From Pseudoroseicyclus aestuarii (GTDB lineage Bacteria > Pseudomonadota > Alphaproteobacteria > Rhodobacterales > Rhodobacteraceae), in NCBI RefSeq assembly GCF_003217255.1, contig NZ_QJTE01000003.1, forward strand, positions 62,001 to 126,000: 64,000 bases of DNA. The letters are read 5' to 3'. Under the pieces are notes generated by a model. The model saw only the letters and a program-made list of their open reading frames with translations, was not told where the DNA came from and searched no databases. Below, piece by piece: positions 1 to 9,459 of the stretch. Each line of letters starts with the position of its first letter. Position 1 is the stretch's first letter. The translations under genes and the position numbers were made by a program.

Positions 1-432
1 GCGGCTGGCCAGCAGCGTCAGCCCGCGGTCCCCGCGCCGGGCGGAGAGGAAGCGGAAATCGCCGAGGTTGACGAACATCTCCGGCGGCGGCACCGCATCG
101 ATGCCGAAGCGGAAGTCGAAGCCGCCGCAGCCCTCGGTCCCGCAGTCGAGCAGGATCTCCCATCCCGCGGCCTCGACCTGCTGGCGCAGCGGCGCCATGA
201 GCTGGGCGGTGGTGCGGGTGCCGGGGATGCGCCAGACCTGCCGCGACAGGCTGCCCGTCAGGGCCTGCGCCGGCGGGGCCGCGCCCTCGGCCGGTGCGGT
301 CGGCAGGGCGAGGCTGGCGGCCTCCTCCGCCTCCTCGATCACGCGGGTCGCGCCGGACGGCAGGTCCAGCCCCTGCGCGGTGGCGGGGGCAGGGGTGAGA
401 GCCCAGAGCAGGATCAGGAGGCGCGCCTTCAC
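1..432 (-). CDS. OmpA-family-like exported protein, N-terminal part (cut by window start)
   Basis: The frame opens with GTG at 432, whose GTGA overlaps the stop of the upstream acetyltransferase, and runs off the window at base 1. It begins with a clear signal peptide (Lys-Ala-Arg followed by Leu/Ala-rich core, cleavage probably after ATAQ near residue 20). The mature part contains Ser-Arg-Gln-Val-Trp-Arg and a two-cysteine CGTEGCGGFDFRFG stretch, which I associate with the N-terminal region of OmpA-family proteins of Rhodobacteraceae; the OmpA peptidoglycan-binding domain itself would lie outside the window. The frame is missing from simple ATG-based calls because of its GTG start. Exported location is well supported, family assignment moderately. 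Confidence 0.6.
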   Translation of the reverse strand, partial: MKARLLILLWALTPAPATAQGLDLPSGATRVIEEAEEAASLALPTAPAEGAAPPAQALTGSLSRQVWRIPGTRTTAQLMAPLRQQVEAAGWEILLDCGTEGCGGFDFRFGIDAVPPPEMFVNLGDFRFLSARRGDRGLTLLASR

Positions 433-1163
433 GCGTCTGCGCGGCGGTAGTGGTAGCCGCCCACCTCGGCCAGGCCAGCCGAGCGGTAGAGCGCCAGCGC
501 GCCCGCGTTCGCGCGCGTCACCGCCATCGCCAGCCACGCCGCGCCCCGGTCCCGCGCCCAGCCCGCGGCCCCGGCCAGGATCGCCCGGCCAAAGCCCCGG
601 CGGCGGCAGTCCCGCCGCACCTCGAGCGCGTGGAGCACGGCGATGCCCTCCGCGCAGGCGACGAAGCCGGTCGCGGCAAGCCGCCCCTCCTGCGGGGCCA
701 GCAGTACGGTCTTGGGGCCCGCGGCGCGGGCCATGACGGCTTGCCGGCCCGCGTCGATGCCGCCTGCCAGCCAAAGCGCTTCGGCCTCTGCCGGGGGCGG
801 CCAGGCACAGGCCGCGCCCGCCTCCTGCGCCATTCCGGCAACCCGCGCGGCGAGGATCACCGTGGGATCGGCCGTCCTGTATTCGCGCTGCGCCAGAAGA
901 TCGTCGAGGGCGGCATCCTCGGGCCGGCTCGCGCGGATCATGAACAGCGGGACCTGGCCCATGCGCCTCATCGCGGCCTCGGCGGCGGCAATGTCATCGG
1001 GCGCGACGGGACCATGGGAGGTGGCGGCGCTGGTGCGGCTGCCGCCGCCCAGCCCCTCGCGCAGCAGGACGGGGCCCTGCGACCAGGCGCGGGCGGGCGG
1101 CCATGTCGCTGCCATGGCGCTGGCCAGCGCCGCGGGATCGGGCGCCACGCCGCCCTCCGTCAC
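429..1163 (-). CDS. GNAT family N-acetyltransferase
   Basis: A 244-residue protein whose last 70 residues are a GNAT fold. Motif A, with the acetyl-CoA pyrophosphate loop, is RRDCRRRGFGRAIL at residues 183-196, and the C-terminal NAGALALYRSAGL segment is the usual motif B. The first 100 residues are less typical, so substrate is unknown. It lies in an operon: its ATG overlaps the stop of the CinA-like gene by four bases (ATGA) and its own stop overlaps the GTG of the next exported protein. It might acetylate a small metabolite or a protein N-terminus; nothing in the sequence decides. Confidence 0.85.
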   Translation of the reverse strand: MTEGGVAPDPAALASAMAATWPPARAWSQGPVLLREGLGGGSRTSAATSHGPVAPDDIAAAEAAMRRMGQVPLFMIRASRPEDAALDDLLAQREYRTADPTVILAARVAGMAQEAGAACAWPPPAEAEALWLAGGIDAGRQAVMARAAGPKTVLLAPQEGRLAATGFVACAEGIAVLHALEVRRDCRRRGFGRAILAGAAGWARDRGAAWLAMAVTRANAGALALYRSAGLAEVGGYHYRRADA

Positions 1164-1882
1164 GGCGCCAGCAGCGTCGAGAGCCGGACGATCGCCTCGT
1201 CCACGCGGGCGCCGTCCGGGCCGCGCACAACGACGTTCACGCCATGGCCGCCGTCTTTCTCGAAGGGGTAGGAGCCGACGGAGAGATCGGAAAACTCCGC
1301 CGCCAGATCGGTCAGCACGCCCGCGATATCGCCCTCGCCGCGATCCACGCGCAGGGTCTGCGACAGCAGCGGGCGCCCGCCGGTCAGCCCCGGCAGTAGC
1401 CCCGCGAGCATCGCCTCGAAGATCGACGGCACGCCGGCCATGACGTGGATGTTGCGGATCGAGAATCCGGGCGCCGCGCTGATCGGGTTGTCGATCAGCG
1501 TCGCGCCTTCGGGGATGCGGGCCATCCGGCGCCGCGCGTCGTTCAGGCTCTGGCCACGGGCGGTGTAGTGCCGCTCGAGGATCTCGAGCGCATCGGCGCG
1601 CTCGGTGATCGGCAGGTCCAGCGCCGCCGCCACCGCCTCGGCGGTGATGTCGTCATGCGTCGGCCCGATGCCGCCCGAGGTGAAGACATGGGCGTAGCGC
1701 CCGGACAGCTTCCAGACGGCATCGGCGATGGCCGTGCTCTCGTCCGAGATGAAGCGCACCTCGCGCAGGTCGATGCCGCGCAGCGTCAGCTCCTGCGCGA
1801 GGTGGTGAAAGTTCTTGTCGCGGGTGCGGCCCGACAGGATCTCGTCGCCGATGACGAGCATGGCGGCTGTGGGATTGGGCAT
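1160..1882 (-). CDS. CinA-like molybdopterin-binding-domain protein
   Basis: A 240-residue protein of the CinA N-terminal (MoaB/MogA-like) family. Diagnostic segments are GDEILSGRTRDKN near the start and TSGGIGPTHDDIT around residues 68-80. Full-length CinA is about 420 residues and carries a C-terminal nicotinamide-mononucleotide deamidase domain; that domain is absent here, as is common for stand-alone alphaproteobacterial members. Biochemically such domains hydrolyse ADP-ribose or bind pterins, but the in vivo role is unclear. It is first in an operon with the acetyltransferase and the exported protein, and divergent from map with about 130 bases between. Confidence 0.9.
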   Translation of the reverse strand: MPNPTAAMLVIGDEILSGRTRDKNFHHLAQELTLRGIDLREVRFISDESTAIADAVWKLSGRYAHVFTSGGIGPTHDDITAEAVAAALDLPITERADALEILERHYTARGQSLNDARRRMARIPEGATLIDNPISAAPGFSIRNIHVMAGVPSIFEAMLAGLLPGLTGGRPLLSQTLRVDRGEGDIAGVLTDLAAEFSDLSVGSYPFEKDGGHGVNVVVRGPDGARVDEAIVRLSTLLAP

Positions 1883-2012
1883 CTCGGGCCTCGTGGCGGT
1901 TGGGCCGCGGCGCTGGCCGCGCGGCCCCTTCGAGGCGGCACGGGCCGTCCCGGCGGGGTGGATTCATACCGTCACAAAGCCTATGTGAAGCCATGGACGA
2001 AAGGAAGGCACG

Positions 2013-2834
2013 GTGGACAGCACGGTGGACGAGCGCAAGGGACGACTGACCCGGGACGGTATCCGGATCCACGAGGCCGCTGATTTCGCGGGGATGAACA
2101 AGGCGGGGCGCCTCGCCGCGCAGATCCTCGACGACATCGCCGAGCATGTGACCGTGGGCCAGCGCACCGCCGAGATCGACCGCCTGATCACCAAAATGGT
2201 CGAGGGTGCGGGCGCCACCAGCGCCACCATCGGCTACAAGGGCTATCAGCACGCCTCCTGCATCAGCGTGAACCACGTCGTCTGCCACGGCATTCCCGGC
2301 GACAAGAAGCTGAAGGACGGCGATATCCTGAATATCGACGTCACGGTGATCGTCGATGGCTGGTACGGCGATACCAGCCGCATGTATGTCGCTGGCAAGC
2401 TGGGCCGGAAGGCCGAGCGGCTGCTGCAGGTTACCCACGATTCCCTGATGCTGGGGATCGAGGCGGCGCGGCCCGGCAATACCTTCGGCGACATCGGCGC
2501 GGCCATTCAGACCTACGTCGAGGAGCAGGGCATGTCGGTGGTGCGCGATTTCTGCGGCCACGGGCTGGGCCGCGTGTTCCACGCCCCGCCGAACGTGCTG
2601 CACTACGGCCGCCCCGGCACCGGCCCGACGCTGGAAGAGGGGATGTTCTTCACCATCGAGCCGATGGTGAACCTGGGCCGCCCCGACACCAAGGTCCTCG
2701 CCGACGACTGGACCGCCGTGACCCGCGACAAGTCGCTTTCGGCGCAGTTCGAGCATTCCATCGGCATCACCGCCCAGGGCGCGGAGGTCTTCACCCTCTC
2801 GCCCGGCGGGCGCTTCCACCCGACCTGGGGCTGA
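2013..2834 (+). CDS. map: type I methionine aminopeptidase
   Basis: Removes the initiator methionine from nascent proteins in the cytoplasm. The 273-residue protein has the metal-ligand set of the family in order: Asp and Asp in NIDVTVIVDGWYGDTS, His in CGHGLGRVFH, Glu in FFTIEPMV and Glu in FEHSIGIT, plus the substrate His in VVCHGIP. The start is GTG at 2013, chosen because AAGGAAGG sits six bases upstream; no ATG fits in frame nearby. Length is normal for type Ia enzymes without an N-terminal zinc finger. It is monocistronic and converges with the small membrane-protein gene that follows. Confidence 0.97.
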   Translation: MDSTVDERKGRLTRDGIRIHEAADFAGMNKAGRLAAQILDDIAEHVTVGQRTAEIDRLITKMVEGAGATSATIGYKGYQHASCISVNHVVCHGIPGDKKLKDGDILNIDVTVIVDGWYGDTSRMYVAGKLGRKAERLLQVTHDSLMLGIEAARPGNTFGDIGAAIQTYVEEQGMSVVRDFCGHGLGRVFHAPPNVLHYGRPGTGPTLEEGMFFTIEPMVNLGRPDTKVLADDWTAVTRDKSLSAQFEHSIGITAQGAEVFTLSPGGRFHPTWG

Positions 2835-2892
2835 CGCCTCGAGGTCAGGGCGGGTCCGAGGGCGGCTGTGTCTGCGGCGGCACGCCCCGGAT

Positions 2893-3438
2893 CTACGAGG
2901 CCGCGCGCCATCGGGCGATCCGCTCCCTCAGAGCCTCCGGCGTCACGCCATCCTCGAGCCCCGCGTGGGGCAGGGGTATCGTCTCGAGCGGAGAGAGGAG
3001 GGCGAGGGTGTGGCCCGGCATCTCGACCACATCCGTGATCAGCCGCCAGGGGATCAGCCGGCCCTCGCGGTTTATCCCCTCGGGGCCGATGGTGATCGTC
3101 TCCTCGACCTGGCGATAGGGAGCCTCCTTGATCCGCGACGCCAGCTGTGCCGCCTGCAGGCGCAGGACGCCGATGCCGCCGGCCTGCGCGACAAGGGCGA
3201 GGGCGATGGCCGACAGCACCGGCAGGCTCAGCAGGTCCATCCCGAAAAGGCCGATCCAGAGCGCGCCGCCCAGGAGAAAGATCGCCATCGTGACCAGCGG
3301 TGCGAGCGCCTGCGCCCCGCGCGGCTGCGCCCGCCGCATCAGCCTTGCCCGCGCGGCGCCATGCGGGAAATCGGCGAGGCGCAGCCCTGTGCGGATCGGC
3401 TGATCCTCGGGCCGTTCGATCTCGGGCGATAGGGTCAT
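2893..3438 (-). CDS. two-pass membrane protein of unknown function
   Basis: I do not recognise a named family. The 181-residue protein has a charged N-terminus (about 40 residues), two hydrophobic segments at roughly residues 45-95 separated by a short turn, and a C-terminal soluble domain with a GPEGINREGRLIPWRLITDVVEMPG stretch that is reminiscent of PH-like membrane-associated domains (inference only). It ends with a tail containing TPEALRERIARW. It lies just downstream of rsmD on the same strand (three bases apart), so it is probably co-transcribed with the flavoprotein-rsmD pair. Confidence 0.75.
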   Translation of the reverse strand: MTLSPEIERPEDQPIRTGLRLADFPHGAARARLMRRAQPRGAQALAPLVTMAIFLLGGALWIGLFGMDLLSLPVLSAIALALVAQAGGIGVLRLQAAQLASRIKEAPYRQVEETITIGPEGINREGRLIPWRLITDVVEMPGHTLALLSPLETIPLPHAGLEDGVTPEALRERIARWRAAS

Positions 3439-3441
3439 GCC

Positions 3442-4002
3442 TCAGCCCTCTGCCCGCAGCACCGTCAGAACGGTATCGCCGTAGCGCCGCGTGTCGAGCA
3501 GGGTCAGGCCGCCCGGCGGGGTCACCACCTCCGCCTCCTCGCAGAGGATAAGAGCGCCCAGCGCGATCCAGCCGCCGGCTTGCGCCGCGGCCAGTGCCGA
3601 TGGGCCCAGCCCTGCGCCGTAGGGCGGATCGAGGAAGATCAGCTCTGCCGGGGCCGGGGCCGGGGGCAGGCGCCGGATATCGACCGAGAGGCAGGCGCTC
3701 TGGTCTTGCCGGCCGGTCTTGGCGATGTTCTCGCGCAGGAGCTTCTGCGCCGGGCGCCCGCTGTCGATGAAGACAGCGCTTGCCGCGCCGCGCGACAGCG
3801 CCTCGAGGCCCAGCGCGCCGGTCCCGGCAAAGAGGTCAAGCACCCGAGCCCCGGTTACCGGATCGCCATAGCGCCCGCCCAGCAGCATGTTGAAGATGGA
3901 TTCGCGCACCCGGTCGGTGGTGGGGCGCAGATGCGCGCCCGGATCGCCCTTGCCGACCGAGGCCAGCGTCAGCCCGCGGTTCTCTCCGCCGATGATCCTC
4001 AT
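3442..4002 (-). CDS. rsmD: 16S rRNA (guanine(966)-N(2))-methyltransferase
   Basis: Methylates G966 of 16S rRNA using S-adenosylmethionine. The protein begins MRIIGGENRG, the usual RsmD N-terminus, contains RPTTDRVRESIFNML, the SAM-binding loop DLFAGTGALGLEALSRGA and the catalytic LDPPYGAGLG (the N2-guanine DPPY motif). At 186 residues it has the normal length. The reading frame stays open far upstream, but the start at 4002 is fixed by homology and by the ATGA overlap with the stop of the preceding flavoprotein. Confidence 0.95.
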   Translation of the reverse strand: MRIIGGENRGLTLASVGKGDPGAHLRPTTDRVRESIFNMLLGGRYGDPVTGARVLDLFAGTGALGLEALSRGAASAVFIDSGRPAQKLLRENIAKTGRQDQSACLSVDIRRLPPAPAPAELIFLDPPYGAGLGPSALAAAQAGGWIALGALILCEEAEVVTPPGGLTLLDTRRYGDTVLTVLRAEG

Positions 4003-5213
4003 GTGCTCAGCAGCGCCTTGAGGTCGACCGAAGGATCGCAGGCGGTCCCGGGCCGCGGCGAGATGCTGGCCTCGATCAGCCGCTTGCCGACCATGTAGGC
4101 GCGGCTGTCGTTCAGCGCATCGACGGCGATCAGCCGCTCTCCCCTGTAGTACCAGTGGCTCTGCTGCCGCGCGCTGGGGCCGGGGCGGACATGCACCGCC
4201 GTCCAGCCGTGGTTCAGCCCCGCGATCTGCAGCTTGACGTCGTATTGATCCGACCAGAACCAGGGCTTCGGCTTGTACTCCACCCCCCGGCCGAGGATGT
4301 TCAGCGCCGCATGCTCGGCCATGGCGATGGCGCCGCCGACACTCTCGAGCCGGATGCGGTCGGCGTAGAAGGGATGCGAGGCGCAGTCCCCGGCGGCCCA
4401 GATCGCCTCGTCGCTGGTGCGGCAATGGATGTCGCAACGGATGCCGTTCTCCAGCGCGAGGCCCGCAGTCTCGGCCAGATGCGTCCCGGGATCGATGCCG
4501 ATGCCGACGACGGCGAAATCCGCCTCGAGCCGGGTGCCGTCGGCCAGTTCGGCCCCCGTCACGCGGGTCTCACCGGTCAGGCGGGCAAGGCCCGTGCCCT
4601 CGCGGATATCGACGCCATGGGCGCGGTGCAGGGCGCGGAAGTAATCCGCCGTCACCGGCGCCGCGACGCGGCCCAGGATACGCTCCCCCGCCTCGATCAG
4701 CGTGACCTGCAGCCCCTTGCGCGCGCAGACCGCTGCCGCCTCGAGGCCGATGTAGCCGCCGCCGATCACCAGCACCCGTGCGCCGGGGGTCAGCCGCGGC
4801 GCCAGCGCATCGGCATCCGCCAGATCGCGCATAGCCAGAACCCCCTCGAGCCCGCCGCCCATCGCCTCCGGCAGCCGCCGCGGCGCCCCGCCGGTGGTCA
4901 GCGCGAGCCTGTCGTAGCCGATCCGGCTGCCGTCCTGCAGCAGCACCTCGCGCGCGCCCGCATCGATGGCCTCGGCGCGCTGGCCGAGGTGCAGGTCGAT
5001 GCCAGCCTCGGCGTAGTAGCGCTCGGGCCGCAGGTAGAGCCGCTCTTCCTCCATCTCGCCCAGCAGGTAGGCCTTGGAGAGGGGCGGACGCTGGTAGGGC
5101 GGAACAGCTTCGGCGCCGATCAGGGTGATGCGCCCGGCGAAGCCTTCGCCGCGCAGCTTCGCCACGAGGGCTGCGCCGGCCTGTCCTGCCCCGACGACGA
5201 CGACATGTTCCAT
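3999..5213 (-). CDS. ferredoxin/rubredoxin reductase-like FAD-dependent oxidoreductase
   Basis: A 404-residue NAD(P)H-dependent flavoprotein of the BphA4/ThcD/rubredoxin-reductase group. FAD-binding GAGQAG is at residues 8-13, the PPYQRPPLSKAYL segment typical of this subfamily at 38-50, the second nucleotide-binding GGGYIG at 151-156, and the C-terminal FAD motif IWAAGDCAS follows. A C-terminal reductase domain is present. Members pass electrons from NAD(P)H to a ferredoxin or rubredoxin feeding a P450 or ring hydroxylase; no such partner is visible nearby, so the acceptor is unknown. Its stop overlaps the rsmD start. Confidence 0.9.
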   Translation of the reverse strand: MEHVVVVGAGQAGAALVAKLRGEGFAGRITLIGAEAVPPYQRPPLSKAYLLGEMEEERLYLRPERYYAEAGIDLHLGQRAEAIDAGAREVLLQDGSRIGYDRLALTTGGAPRRLPEAMGGGLEGVLAMRDLADADALAPRLTPGARVLVIGGGYIGLEAAAVCARKGLQVTLIEAGERILGRVAAPVTADYFRALHRAHGVDIREGTGLARLTGETRVTGAELADGTRLEADFAVVGIGIDPGTHLAETAGLALENGIRCDIHCRTSDEAIWAAGDCASHPFYADRIRLESVGGAIAMAEHAALNILGRGVEYKPKPWFWSDQYDVKLQIAGLNHGWTAVHVRPGPSARQQSHWYYRGERLIAVDALNDSRAYMVGKRLIEASISPRPGTACDPSVDLKALLST

Positions 5214-5282
5214 TGAAGGCCCTTCTTTCGGCTGCGCGGCAGGATACTATCCCGGCAGGATCACGCAATGCACGAGGGCGAC

Positions 5283-5783
5283 ATGACACTTCAACCCGGC
5301 GACCGGCTTCCCGAGGTTCCGCTGATGCGGCTGGGCCAGGATGGGCCCGAGACGGTCTCGCTGGCGGCGCTGATCTCGGCGCGCAAGGTCGTCCTCTTCG
5401 GCCTGCCCGGCGCCTTCACCGGCACCTGCAGCACCGCCCATGTGCCCAGCTTCATCCGCAGCGCCCCCGCCCTGCGCGAGGCCGGGGTGGGCGAGATCAT
5501 CTGCGTTTCCGTCAACGACCCCTTCGTTGTGGCCGCCTGGGCCGAGGCGACGGGCGCCGCGGCGGCGGGCCTGACGATGCTGGCCGATCCCTCGGGTGAT
5601 TTCGCCCGCGCCATGGGGCGAGAGTTCACCGCCCCCGCCGCCGGCCTTTTCAACCGCTCGCAGCGCTATGCCCTGCTGGCCGAGGACGGCGTGGTGACCA
5701 TCCTGAACGAGGGCGACAGCCCCGGCACCTGCGACATCTCAGGCGGCGAGAGCATGCTTGAGGCGATGGGCGCCGAGGCCTGA
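5283..5783 (+). CDS. peroxiredoxin (Prx5/hybrid-Prx type)
   Basis: Thiol peroxidase that reduces peroxides. The redoxin fold is clear: GDRLPEVPL near the N-terminus, then LFGLPGAFTGTCS with the peroxidatic cysteine at residue 49. The family norm is PGAFTPTCS, so a Pro to Gly change is seen one position ahead of the Thr-Cys. Length is 166 residues from ATG 5283; an in-frame ATG at 5268 would add five residues. I prefer 5283 because GAGGG lies at the proper distance. It is divergent from the flavoprotein gene (about 70 bases between starts) and convergent with mscS. Confidence 0.93.
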   Translation: MTLQPGDRLPEVPLMRLGQDGPETVSLAALISARKVVLFGLPGAFTGTCSTAHVPSFIRSAPALREAGVGEIICVSVNDPFVVAAWAEATGAAAAGLTMLADPSGDFARAMGREFTAPAAGLFNRSQRYALLAEDGVVTILNEGDSPGTCDISGGESMLEAMGAEA

Positions 5784-5808
5784 GGCCGGCGCCGCGCCAC
5801 AGGCGCGG

Positions 5809-5845
5809 GCCGGGCGGCGGGGGCTCGATGCCCGCGCCGCCCGGC
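5809..5845. terminator. GC-rich hairpin between convergent genes
   Basis: An 11-bp perfect stem (5809-5819 with 5835-5845) extended after one mismatch by four more pairs around a TCGAT loop. It lies between the ends of the peroxiredoxin and mscS genes, where a bidirectional terminator is expected. There is no T-run on either side, so factor-assisted termination or simple 3'-end protection are alternatives. Confidence 0.5.
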
Positions 5846-5863
5846 TCCCCCCTCAAGCCGGGG

Positions 5864-6781
5864 TCAGCTGTCGCTGCTGCGCCGCTCGGCGGCGCCCAGC
5901 GGGTGGCTGGCCGAAAGCGGCTGCGGCGCCGCGTCGCCCACCGGCTGGGCGAAGAGCGTGCGCGTGGGGAAGGGGATCTCGATCCCGGCCTTGTCCAGCG
6001 CCTCCTTCACCGCGCGGGTGCAGTCGGTCTGGAAGCCCCAGGCATCGTCGTTGGCGCACCAGACGCGCACCATGAAATCGACCGAGAAATCGTTGAGCGC
6101 GGTGACCTGGATGAAGGGCTCGGGCTGGGCCCGCGCCCGCGGGTCGGCCATGATCGTGTTCAGGATCGTGTCGCGCGCCAGCTGCAGGTCGCTGCCGTAG
6201 GCGACGCCGAACTCCCATTGCACGCGGCGGTCGGGATAGGCCGAGTAGCTGGTCATCACATTGCCCCAGACGTTCGAGTTCGGGACGATGATCTGGATGT
6301 TCTGCAGGCTCGCCAGCTCGGTGAAGTTCAGCGTGATGTTCTTCACGGTGCCCATCTGCCCGTCGACCACGACGAAATCGCCCATCTTGAAGGGGCGGAA
6401 GAGGATGATCATCACCCCCGCCGCGACGTTCGACAGCGTGCCCTGCAGCGCGAGGCCGACGGCAAGGCCGGCAGCACCGACCATCGCCACGATGGAGGTC
6501 GTCTGCACGCCGAAGGTGTTCAGCACGATCAGCAGCGCAAGGCCGATGATCACGTACCAGACGATGCCGCCCAGGAAGGTGAAAAGCGTCTTGTCGAGGC
6601 GGGCGTCCCGGTCGCTGATGCCCTGGATGCGGCGCTTGACCCAGCCGGCAAGGATGAAGCCGACCACCAGGATCAGGATCGCCGTCAGCACATTGCCGAG
6701 GATCGAAGCCAGGAATTGCAGGGTCAGAAGATCGCCAATCGTGGTGCCGTTCGCGATCTGCGTGTTCAGTATCTGGTCCAT
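5864..6781 (-). CDS. MscS-family mechanosensitive channel
   Basis: A small-conductance mechanosensitive channel that vents solutes on hypo-osmotic shock. The 305-residue protein has hydrophobic segments at about residues 18-45, 62-82 and 88-110. The pore helix GLAVGLALQGTLSNVAAG leads into the FRPFKMGDFV entry of the beta domain, as in E. coli MscS. The C-terminal alpha/beta domain includes VPNSNVWGNVMTSYSAYPDRR. Length is close to the 286 residues of E. coli MscS. It is transcribed alone, converging with the peroxiredoxin gene. Confidence 0.93.
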   Translation of the reverse strand: MDQILNTQIANGTTIGDLLTLQFLASILGNVLTAILILVVGFILAGWVKRRIQGISDRDARLDKTLFTFLGGIVWYVIIGLALLIVLNTFGVQTTSIVAMVGAAGLAVGLALQGTLSNVAAGVMIILFRPFKMGDFVVVDGQMGTVKNITLNFTELASLQNIQIIVPNSNVWGNVMTSYSAYPDRRVQWEFGVAYGSDLQLARDTILNTIMADPRARAQPEPFIQVTALNDFSVDFMVRVWCANDDAWGFQTDCTRAVKEALDKAGIEIPFPTRTLFAQPVGDAAPQPLSASHPLGAAERRSSDS

Positions 6782-6933
6782 CTGGTCCTCGGCCGCCTCG
6801 TTAATCGCTCAAGCGAGCCGCGCTTGCCGTGCCCGGTGCCCGCCGCTCTACATGCGCCGCCCGGCTCTCCCGGACGACATCTCATGAAGTGGACCAATCC
6901 GGGACGGGGATCAACGCCCGGGCAGGCGCCGGA

Positions 6934-8121
<1,188 letters not shown>

Positions 8122-8148
8122 CGCCGCGAAGGTGGCCCCTTCGCGGCG
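8122..8148 (-). promoter_or_regulatory. hairpin abutting the start codon of the FemAB-like gene
   Basis: An 11-bp perfect stem (8122-8132 pairing with 8138-8148) with a five-base loop ends at the base next to the ATG at 8121. Read on the minus strand, the purine-rich GAAGGGG, the only ribosome-binding candidate, is inside the stem. It may act as translational control, or as a terminator of the upstream operon; there is no T-run. Confidence 0.5.
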
Positions 8149-8162
8149 ACAGTCAAGCGCGC

Positions 8163-8918
8163 TTACGCCGCGTATCCCTCGAACGTGACATTGTCGGCGA
8201 TGGTGCGGGCTTCCGCATCATCCGCCGCATCGCGCAGCGTCCAGCACAGGATCGCGGCGCCGGCCTCGCGCAGCGCGGCGATGCGCGGGCTGGCAAGGTC
8301 GCGCCACTCGTGGCTGACGAAGCTGCATCCGGCGGGCGCATAGCCCGAGATGGCGCGCAGCCCCTCCAGCCGGTCCTGCGGGATGCCCTGCCAGTAGTCG
8401 CCGGTATAGGCGCAGCTGGTGATGCCGCGCGGGGTGCCCGGCAGCAGCTGCGCCATGCGCAGGACAGAGTGCGGGTTGAAGGACATCACCGCGAGCGGGC
8501 CGTCGTAACCGGCCAGCACCTTGGCCGCCGCCTCTTCCAGCGGGCCGATATCGGGGCCGAGCGCGCCGTCCCGGTCCTTGATCTCGACCAGCAGCGGCAC
8601 GCGCCCGGCCACCACCTCCAGCATCTGCGCGAGGGTCGGGATCCCCTCCTCGCCGCCCTTCAGCGTCAGGGCCTGCAGCGCCTCGGCGCTGCGGGCGCTG
8701 ACCGGGCCGCTGGACGCGGTTATCCGGTCCAGCGTCTCGTCGTGAAAGACCATCGGCACCCCGTCAGAGGAGGGCTGCAGGTCGATCTCGATGCCGTATC
8801 CCCCGGCCACGGCGGCGCGCGCCGCGGCGAGGGAGTTTTCCGGCAGCCCCGGCCCGTGCAGCGCGCGATGCGCCACGGGGCGGGTCAGGAAGCCCTCGGG
8901 CAGGGCGGGCGCCTGCAT
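8163..8918 (-). CDS. glycerophosphodiester phosphodiesterase
   Basis: Hydrolyses glycerophosphodiesters to glycerol-3-phosphate and an alcohol. The 251-residue protein carries the GDPD catalytic set: AHRALHGPGLPENS near residue 15 (His-Arg pair), IEIDLQPSSDGVPMVFHDETLDR with the metal-binding Glu/Asp and catalytic His, and VEIKDRDG. No signal peptide is seen, so it is cytoplasmic (UgpQ-like). Start at 8918 is set by MQAPALPEGF and by the TGATG overlap with the RidA stop; the frame remains open upstream but that part is antisense noise over RidA. Confidence 0.93.
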   Translation of the reverse strand: MQAPALPEGFLTRPVAHRALHGPGLPENSLAAARAAVAGGYGIEIDLQPSSDGVPMVFHDETLDRITASSGPVSARSAEALQALTLKGGEEGIPTLAQMLEVVAGRVPLLVEIKDRDGALGPDIGPLEEAAAKVLAGYDGPLAVMSFNPHSVLRMAQLLPGTPRGITSCAYTGDYWQGIPQDRLEGLRAISGYAPAGCSFVSHEWRDLASPRIAALREAGAAILCWTLRDAADDAEARTIADNVTFEGYAA

Positions 8919-9382
8919 CACTTGACCCGGAAGATGCCTTCGACCTCGACCGCGACGCCCAGCGGCAGCGCCGCCACGCCGACGGCAGAACGGGCGTGGC
9001 GCCCGGCATCGCCCAGCACCTCGACCAGCAGGTCGGAGCAGCCGTTGCCGACCTTGGGCTGGTCGGTGAATCCGGGGGCGGAGGCGACGAAGATCGTCAG
9101 CTTGACCACCTGCTCGAGGCGCGACCAGTCGCCGCCGAGGGCCGACTTCACCTGCGCCAGCAGGCTGAGGCCGCAAAGCCGCGCGGCAGCGGCGCCGCCT
9201 TCGACATCGAGGTCGTCGCCCAGCACACCGGTCACCAGCCCCTCGGGGCCGGCCGAGATCTGGCCCGAGACGTAGAGCGTGTCGCCGGCCTTCACGTGGG
9301 GCACGTAGTTCGCGGCGGGGGCGGTGGTTTCCGGCAGGCTCAGGCCCAGCTCGGCCAGTTTCGCGTCGATGTCCAGGGCCAT
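8918..9382 (-). CDS. RidA family protein
   Basis: A 154-residue YjgF/YER057c/UK114 member. The family deaminates reactive 2-aminoacrylate-type enamines, protecting PLP enzymes. Seen here are the family segments VKAGDTLYVSGQI, and RLEQVVKLTIFVAS, and the late GDAGRHARSAVGVAALPLGVAVEVE with the conserved arginine (R in ARSAVGV). It belongs to the longer, roughly 150-residue subgroup, in which the exact substrate is not settled. It is translationally coupled to the glycerophosphodiesterase that follows. Confidence 0.93.
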   Translation of the reverse strand: MALDIDAKLAELGLSLPETTAPAANYVPHVKAGDTLYVSGQISAGPEGLVTGVLGDDLDVEGGAAAARLCGLSLLAQVKSALGGDWSRLEQVVKLTIFVASAPGFTDQPKVGNGCSDLLVEVLGDAGRHARSAVGVAALPLGVAVEVEGIFRVK

Positions 9383-9459
9383 GCTGCCCTCCTGTGTTTG
9401 GCGTTCGCGCGGAGGCTAACGGCAAAGGTCGGGGGGCGGAAGGGGCCGGCGCCCTGCCC